Positions 57,214 through 64,000 of a stretch of DNA of 64,000 nucleotides are shown piece by piece. The notes beneath the pieces are model-generated. The model was not told the DNA's origin, ran no database searches, and was given only the letters and a program-made list of their open reading frames with translations. The first letter of the stretch is position 1, and each line of letters begins with the position of its first letter. This DNA is from Zhengitettix transpicula. Lineage: Eukaryota; Arthropoda; Insecta; Orthoptera; Tetrigidae. The DNA lies in the NCBI GenBank assembly GCA_037074705.1, contig CM073594.1:18738307-18802306 (forward strand), read 5' to 3'. The position numbers and the translations under genes were made by a program.

Positions 57214-59160
57214 ATTTTCAATCAGACATAAATTTTTCATTTCGAAATGGACAATTCATAATCATTTTGATACTAATGATTAATATAACCTTTTGTTCAT
57301 TCATATAGTCATATGTTTTCTAAATAATATGTACCATTCAAGTATTTCTTTTCAAATAAATCTGGTGAAGAAATAATAATTGGCAATAAACTGTAGTATA
57401 TCAATTAATGATAATATGACAGAAACAAAATTAAGGTTTGTAAGACAGTAACACAGGAAATTAATGACCCATAAAATTCTATATAAGGAAACTTATTTTA
57501 ATAAAAGGTTAATTTCAGAAATGCTACACATTAAGACCAACAAATTTTCTTTAAATGTTAAACAGGACACTTCTCCTTTAAACTGAATTTATGATGGCTT
57601 ATATCTTTGTTAATTTAAATCTTGTATTCATATTCTCTGTAAAGTGTTGTAATTTGGCCATATCTCCACAGTCTGGCAATAGTAGTCACAACAGTTGATT
57701 GAAATGTCTACAAATTTTTTAAAATTATATTGCACAAAATTAATTTCTGCTTTTTGTCTGTTATACGGGCCGTTAACTTCTTGTGATAATGTCACAAGAT
57801 AATGTTACAGATAAAACAAATAGTCCATAAATTTAAACAATTTAATAATATACATCTTTTAACAAATTAAATACATGAAAAATTTAATACATCTCCAGCA
57901 ATACACAAAATAAATGTTACAATATGATCACACTTACCAAAATGAGCCTCAAAAGTACAGCATTTATGGAATGAAATGAATGGTTTCTAAATGCACATTG
58001 ATCATCTTGTAGATAATCATTTCCAGTTGTATTAAATTACATCAATGTTAAACGAACACATAATTGCTAAATAAATAACACATGAATCAATAGTTAATTT
58101 TCAGTTCATTTAGTTGATTGTCAAAATTATATAAAAATTGCAAGTAAAACCATAATTTTATAAAGGTAATTGAAAAATAGTAACCAATAAAAAGTATGGT
58201 AAAACTTTTGTAGTTATCTGTATATTGCACTGACTTACTGCTTTGAATTATTATAATACTATGGGTGACAATCTTGAAGCAGTTTTAATTTTGAGAGCAC
58301 TTCATTACAAACATATTTTTTCTCTTTGAATTGCAATATTTCACCAAAAAAAAAATTATCATTCAATTTAGTTTTATCGGGCTCCAACAAAAGTTTTATT
58401 TTGCCTCCATAAGCATAAAACAATGTATCATATAATATTTCATTGCAGCCACATTGATCTGACTGCTTTAATTGTTTGCAAAAATGTACTAAAATTTATG
58501 TAACTATGATATTGCATTAATTTTTTTAAAACCTAAATTTTAACAGATAAGACCTCTAGAAACTTAGCAAAATAATAACCTTCACCTGATACTCAACAGA
58601 GCAACATTCATAGTGGTTTACCCAAATTCTACATCTAATTACCACTATTTGATCCCAACAGACAATTTTAATTTTCTACTTCCCTCGTATGAGAATTTCA
58701 AAGCATTATGCATTTGAATATGAACTCATTGTAAAAGCAATACCTTGTATTATCCAATCCCCGTCAAGTAAAAATATGAAATAATATTTTCAGCAAATCT
58801 ACAATGCATTAAAAATCATTTGCTCCAAGTGCACATTAGTATAATAGTTTATTTTTTTAAAAATTGGTCAATATAAGAGGTATAGCATTTCCTCAGCCAT
58901 ATCATAAAAACATTCAGCCATATCATAAAAACACTATGGTAAAGAAGTTTAACTAGTTGAATTGTCTAAAAATCTTGTTCATCAAGTTAATACAATAATA
59001 TTTTCCCTTTACTTAATAAAATAATGAATATTTTTCATGTACTAATATAAACTTCATCCACAAACAGATAAAATCCAATTAAAACTTTGAAATTACAATA
59101 CTAGTCAATTTTAAAATTTCTGTTGTACCTTATATTACTAATGCAAATGCATTATATAAC
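57214..59160. other. AT-rich intergenic region, no supported gene
   Basis: No open frame or family match. It may include the 3' flank of the minus-strand gene at 61.6-63.9 kb, but no evidence ties it to that gene. Confidence 0.45.
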
Positions 59161-59162
59161 AA

Positions 59163-59402
59163 TTGGTATGGAAATGAAAGTGAGAAAGGGTGTGGCTTAC
59201 CTGAAATTGAAGATTAGCTTTGCCATTCAGGACAATTCAGGATGAAGTTCTTATTTTAGGAGACATTACTGTTCTTCTTCAAGAGAGAGATGATTCATTC
59301 CATGTCAGCTGAATGAGTCGTCTTTCTCCTGAAGAAGGGCGCTGACACTGAACATCAATTTCAGGTAAGCCACGCCTTTCTCACCTTCCTTTTCATACCA
59401 AT
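59163..59402. mobile_element. Foldback element, splice-motif family
   Basis: AATTGGTATGGAAATGAAAG starts and CTTCCTTTTCATACCAATT ends the element. CTTACCTGAAA is at 59,196-59,206 and TTTCAGGTAAG at 59,359-59,369. The centre has CTCCTGAAGAAGGGCG. Confidence 0.85.
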
Positions 59403-59454
59403 TATATATATATTAAAATGTGAGTAAGGATGTGACATTTCAAAATAATTTGTA

Positions 59455-59665
59455 TATAAAGGAAAGAGAGAAAAGTGGTGGCTTATCTGAAATTGTAGAT
59501 TGGATTTGCCACTCTAGGCAAGAGAAAGTTCTTTCAATTTTTGCAGGCGTTAGCCTCCGGCCAGCTGGAGTAAGGCCAATGTCTCCAAAAATTTGAAGAA
59601 GTTCCTCCTGTCCTAAGTGGTAATACCAACATTCAATTTCAGGTAAGCCACTACCTTTTCTGAAT
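59455..59665. mobile_element. Foldback element, splice-motif family (adjacent copy)
   Basis: ATAAAGGAAAGAGAGAAAAG and GGCTTATCTGAAATTG on the left; CAATTTCAGGTAAGCCACTA (motif 59,637-59,647) on the right. The centre has GCGTTAGCCTCCGGCCAGCT and CCAAAAATTTGAAG. It lies about 50 bp from the preceding copy. Confidence 0.8.
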
Positions 59666-60687
59666 GTATGTGTATAATTGAACATACAAAGTTTTAATTA
59701 GCTCAGTCAAAAAGATAAAAATGTTTATAATTGGAAATTTTACAAAATACTGCAACAGATAAATGCACTGACATAGTTGTTAGCACTTAAACTAAAAAAT
59801 TTTTTAATAACGTAAAAATTGTTAAAAAAAAAATAGAAATATTTTTTTATATCATCTATTTGGAAATTTCCCTCAAAGACAGAATGAAAACTGATAATAT
59901 TGAAAATTCTGTTTTAGATGAGCACAGTCAGCATTTAAAGTATCAGAAAAAATTTTCTTAACAGATTTCTGCAACGTATCCCCACACAGCATTGGGCAAC
60001 AGGAACTTGCAGTAATTGCTTGAAATATTGTTTCAAGACACCTAATTAATTGACATTCTATAGATATCCTTCTTATTGACATATAAATTAAATGATTAAC
60101 TAGGCTTTTAGCTTAGTGGAATTGGTGAACAGAGATGATACCTTTTATGTACACCATTAAACAAATCCCATAATAATTTTTAAAAGTACTTGATTGATAT
60201 AAACCAGTTAGATCCATTTTTAAACTTCTATTTGATTATATTTTGCAGCAATGCAAATATTACTGTAATAATATTTGTACATTGAGGTATGTGAGGTTCA
60301 AAGTTTCTCCTAAATTTCCTTAATTTTTCAGAATGAAAGGTGCAACAAATTTATCAACTTATAAAAATTTGTAGCACCTGTCCAAATTAAATTTGAATTA
60401 CTTTATGACATAATTGTATGTTTACAACACAAGTTATAAATTTATGAGGCACCCAAAGATTTTAAAGGAGACAATCACTATGTGAAACTTTCCTAAAAAC
60501 ACAAGATTTGTATTGAATATAATCCAGTGAAATAGCTAGTTTCTGGGCTGGGGTAAAAAGTGTATATCAGTGTTTAAATGATATAAAAAACTCAAAAGTT
60601 AATATTTTTAAGGAAGACAACAGCGTCACGAGTGAAGGCACTAAAGTTGTAGCATTGAAACTCAACCTGAAACAATTATGTATTGTG
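59666..60687. other. No supported gene
   Basis: AT-rich sequence. A minus-strand frame of 69 codons near 59,873-60,082 has no known similarity and is not called. Confidence 0.4.
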
Positions 60688-60808
60688 AATAAGAAAGATA
60701 GCCAATACAAACAAAAAATGGGTAATATAAATACCACACAACGTTTCTGGGATCCTTGTCCCTTTTGTCAGGTGCTAAGAAGAGCCTAGAGAAACACAAC
60801 TACACTGG
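60688..60808. repeat. Half copy of the ACGTTTCTG foldback family
   Basis: AATAAGAAAGATAGCCAATA, then CACACAACGTTTCTGGGATC, CTTTTGTCAGGTGCTAAGAA and GAGCCTAGAGAAACACAACT match the left arm at 17.4 kb almost exactly, breaking off at its centre. Confidence 0.8.
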
Positions 60809-61590
60809 TCATTATTTTCTCATTTTCAATTACGTATTGTATTGATGAACAGTAATTTAATACAGCATCCAAGCCTAAAGAACTGGACTGTGAAGTGAAA
60901 TAAAATGGAACCTTTGAAATAGTATTTTTAATCAAATACGATACTTTTGTCTAATTTTTAAATAATTTTGTTATATGTGGAGAGAAGTGAACTATTATTC
61001 AGTAGTTTAGTTCATAAAAGGTATCACACTGAAATATGCAGCAACAACCTTGTAGCACGTCGCGAATACAATTGTTTACTTGGTTAGAAGATTGAGAAGA
61101 CTTTATTCATTCTCTACACCGAAAAAGACTACATTCTTTATTAACCTTGTAGCAGTCACTGTGCGATTTGTGCAGGTTAAGGATTGTCAGCTGTCGTCAG
61201 CAGCTGCAGGCACTTGGAGGATTCATGGAAGGCGCATAGGGACACGAAAAACTAATTATTCTTAAAATATAATAATCGTGTAAGTGTCCAATGTCTTAAT
61301 GCATGTCCTTCTGAAGAGTAATAATGTGTGTTAAAAAGTTGCACATTTAGTACAAAACTTGCCACAACTTCACGATGGCATATGATTGTTACACAACTAG
61401 CGTAACTACATTAATTTTGATTACCATCATAGTATTAAATGAAGAATATTAAAATGCCTGGAAAAATGGTTAGCATAAGACTCTGTTAACACTATTATGG
61501 AAGTAAATTAATCACTAGGCACTCACCAAATTGCCACATTTCTAGTGTAAATTCACAAGGACTTAAAAGTATATGGAAGCAGAACACTTT

Positions 61591-63931
61591 CTACGAAAGC
61601 AGCTTTGCCAGCCTCTGTCTGAAAAACTCTTTGGTGGGCTCATAATAGTCACGTCTGAGTACAATCATTTCTGGCCACCGACGAAAGCTACCTAATACCT
61701 CGCAGTCAGATTCCAGCACAAGAACAGTTGCCACAGCCAGAGAAATGGCAACCAGGAGGAATGATGGCACAAAAACCTGCAATAAGTTGAATCGTCTTCC
61801 AGATGTCACACCAGTCTGTGGTGCTGCAGAAACTGCTGCTTGCAAAGGTGGTAGAAGCTTGCCGGGAGTATGTGCTACAGGGGTCCCAACATGAGTTTGT
61901 TTCAATGTTGGCCCAGTTACTTCTACTAACTGAGATTCAGATGAGGAATGTTCAAAAGAATCTCGGAAGTAGTAATCGTCAAAGGAATGTCCAGTTTCAC
62001 CATCTTTACCACCTGCAAAATTCAATGAAAATACTTAATGAGAAGTTTGGTTACAACATAAATAGAGAAATTAACAACAGCAGACTGTACATAGAAAATG
62101 GTTAGTATGAAATGATAATATTTAAAATGATATAATTGTTCTTTATATAATATATATTATTTCCTGTATTATTATCACCATTGGATAAACAGAATTTCCT
62201 AAAATTGTCAGTTTAACGTTATAAGGCCATTTTATTTTTATATATTATGGTTATTTAAATTTTGTTAAGCTGATAAATGTTGCAGTTAATAATTGTGAAA
62301 TATTTATAAATAATTTTCCAAAATCCATCGAATTACTTTGCTGGTTGCAGCTAATTTTGACAGTAAAAATCAATGGGAAAATGGTAAGAAATGAATAGTA
62401 ATACCAACATCTTGAGAAGTTTTCGGGTCAAACTACAACACATCCTACAACAATAATGCCTATAATATACACGTTAAAAATATATTTGGTACCTTCTTCA
62501 TTTCAAATACTGAACACCACATAAAATAATTGATTTGGAAATTATCAGAACAAATTAATTTAAGTAGGAGAAACATTCTTTCCATTGTTTCTTTTCTTTT
62601 TTCTTTTTCATAGCAACTGCCATTCTTACCTGCTCCATTTGGCAGATGTTCACATGTAAGACTGTTGTCATTACTCACAAAAACACTTTTGTCACTTATT
62701 TTTGTTTCATTATTTGGTGTCGTCTCAGAATTAAAGGATAAAGTGTTGGCAGAGTCAGAACTTTTGGAATGTTGTAAATATTCATCCCTTTCTTGCTTTA
62801 GGAAAGCATCCACTTCTTCTGCTATAGAAGAATGAACATGTATGAACTTAAAAAAATTAAAATAATAATATATGAAACAACAAAATCAAAATAAACATAC
62901 TTTCACGAATAGTGTTCATAAATACAGTAACAAATGAAACTAAATTAAACAAATTAATAACTCAATGTGTAAATTTGTCATAAACATTTGACAATTTGTG
63001 ATTGGTTTACTTTTTATGGAAACAATGGGAGTAATTGACTGGGTCTGAAAATAACAGTTGAATAAAAATATAAAATAATTTTTTTATGACTTATGGCTGA
63101 AATATATTACAGAAATAAATGTATAATAATGGAAGTTTGAACAATGTTTCACTTTGCTTGAACGATTCAAAATATGTGAGATTCTAAGTATCAATTTTAA
63201 AGGTTCTGCACCGCCTCATTAGTGTCAGTCACAGTGTATATACATTATAATTGTATATGGATGAGAAACTTTGATGCTGTATAAATATTAAATTGTCCAC
63301 AGATAACAAAATTTGTCAGAATATTTGAGTTTTTAAAAGGGTCCCCCAAAACAATCAATATGCAAACTGTAGTCAGCAGGTAAGCTAACATGGTTTCCAT
63401 TAGGAATAATATATACAAAACTACTTTAACAAAAATGCTTAAAATACTCCATAAACTTACGATGTGAAAGGATCAGTAATATAATCGAATAAGTAAACAC
63501 AAAAACCATACTCAAATCATAAGTGTCAATGTCTATAAATGAATCTGATATGTTTTTCTTTTAGTGAAAAATTTATGAAGTAGATCTAAGCAACAAGTAT
63601 GTCACTTTTCAATCTTCAAAAATTAGATCTTTATACAGACAACGTGTTACTTCTTGAGAAACCATTGCATACAATATATAATGTCCATAATTCTTGCTCC
63701 TCAGAAAAAATTTTTCTAAAATGCCAGTGTACAAAATACTGGCATAATTACCTAGACTCCGATGCTTATTGCAAATTTCCTGATCTTCAGCAACTGTCTC
63801 TAGCAGTGGTAAGGCATTGTCTGTACAATATGACAGCGCTGTTTCAGGTCCACAAAGAAGATTATTACCAGCATCTAACCTCATGTCAGATACAGGAGCT
63901 GAATGGTTTGCTCTGGGCAAGCTACCATACC
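61591..63931 (-). CDS. FRMD3/FRMD5-like FERM protein, C-terminal part (partial, 3 exons)
   Basis: Exons on the minus strand: 63931-63752, 62821-62630, 62012-61591, all joining in phase 1, with a TAG stop at 61,593-61,591. They encode about 264 residues of the C-terminus; the 5' part is outside the window. The sequence is Ser/Thr-rich and disordered (SLPRANHSAPVSDMRLDAG; AEEVDAFLKQERDEY), then has one membrane segment (LLQVFVPSFLLVAISLAVAT), then a short tail ESDCEVLGSFRRWPEMIVLR ending in YYEPTKEFFRQRL. From memory, the pattern of TM, ESD, PE, YxxPLxxF resembles the C-terminus of FRMD3/FRMD5 proteins, which anchor FERM domains to membranes. No FERM domain is visible here, so the name is tentative; that it is a tail-anchored protein is firmer. 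Confidence 0.55.
62818..62822 (-). other. NAGNAG tandem 3' splice site before exon at 62,821
   Basis: The minus strand reads TAGCAG at the acceptor. Using TAG gives an exon starting at 62,821; using CAG gives 62,818. Both keep the frame and differ by one alanine. Confidence 0.5.
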
Positions 63932-64000
63932 CTGAAAGTTCCAAAACACACAAAATTTAGTGTTCTCTACAGAAACAAATTTATCAACAGACATTTTATA

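Overview
This is a eukaryotic nuclear window, most likely from a non-dipteran insect. The DNA is AT-rich, the genes have short exons with canonical GT-AG introns, and the intergenic space is full of decayed retroelements and foldback repeats. A CaaX-bearing B-type lamin and a class I myosin of the Ie/If type are compatible with insects outside Drosophila; no closer placement is justified from sequence alone.

Layout. Positions 1-21,800 hold no gene I can support. They contain a broken LINE 3' end (about 0.8-1.4 kb), a short 23-bp repeat cluster (2.65-2.79 kb), an array of roughly 270-300-bp monomers (3.1-4.1 kb), a decayed transposon coding fragment (5.66-5.9 kb), long inverted repeats, a 238-bp tandem duplication (16.5-16.95 kb), a near-perfect 264-bp foldback (17.4 kb), a Penelope-like fragment (20.9-21.1 kb) and a tRNA-derived SINE (21.6 kb). 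At 21.8 kb a plus-strand terminal exon encodes a possible small secreted proline-rich protein. From 29.4 down to 22.9 kb, ten minus-strand exons encode the first 419 residues of a myosin-Ie/If motor; the rest of the motor and the tail were not found.

From 46.3 down to 33.8 kb a complete minus-strand B-type lamin of 601 residues is encoded in ten exons, with an 8.1-kb first intron and a final 36-bp exon that carries the CaaX box. Its upstream region has a palindromic CRE and an E-box. About 2 kb upstream, on the opposite strand, lies an apparently intronless PAIP1-like translation factor (48.3-49.4 kb), followed by a complete five-exon DXO/Rai1 decapping exoribonuclease (51.2-55.6 kb). At the right edge, three minus-strand exons (63.9-61.6 kb) encode the C-terminus of a membrane-anchored protein that resembles the FRMD3/FRMD5 FERM family; its 5' part lies beyond the window.

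The genes are not an operon and share no pathway, although PAIP1 (mRNA translation) and DXO (mRNA cap quality control) both act on mRNA. The main non-genic interest is the repeats. One foldback family carries a back-to-back 3'/5' splice-site motif (TTTCAG|GTAAG) on both strands in most copies, several of them inside myosin introns. Three foldback families also carry a CTGANGA...GAAA motif resembling a hammerhead ribozyme core, in a window that also contains Penelope-like remnants.
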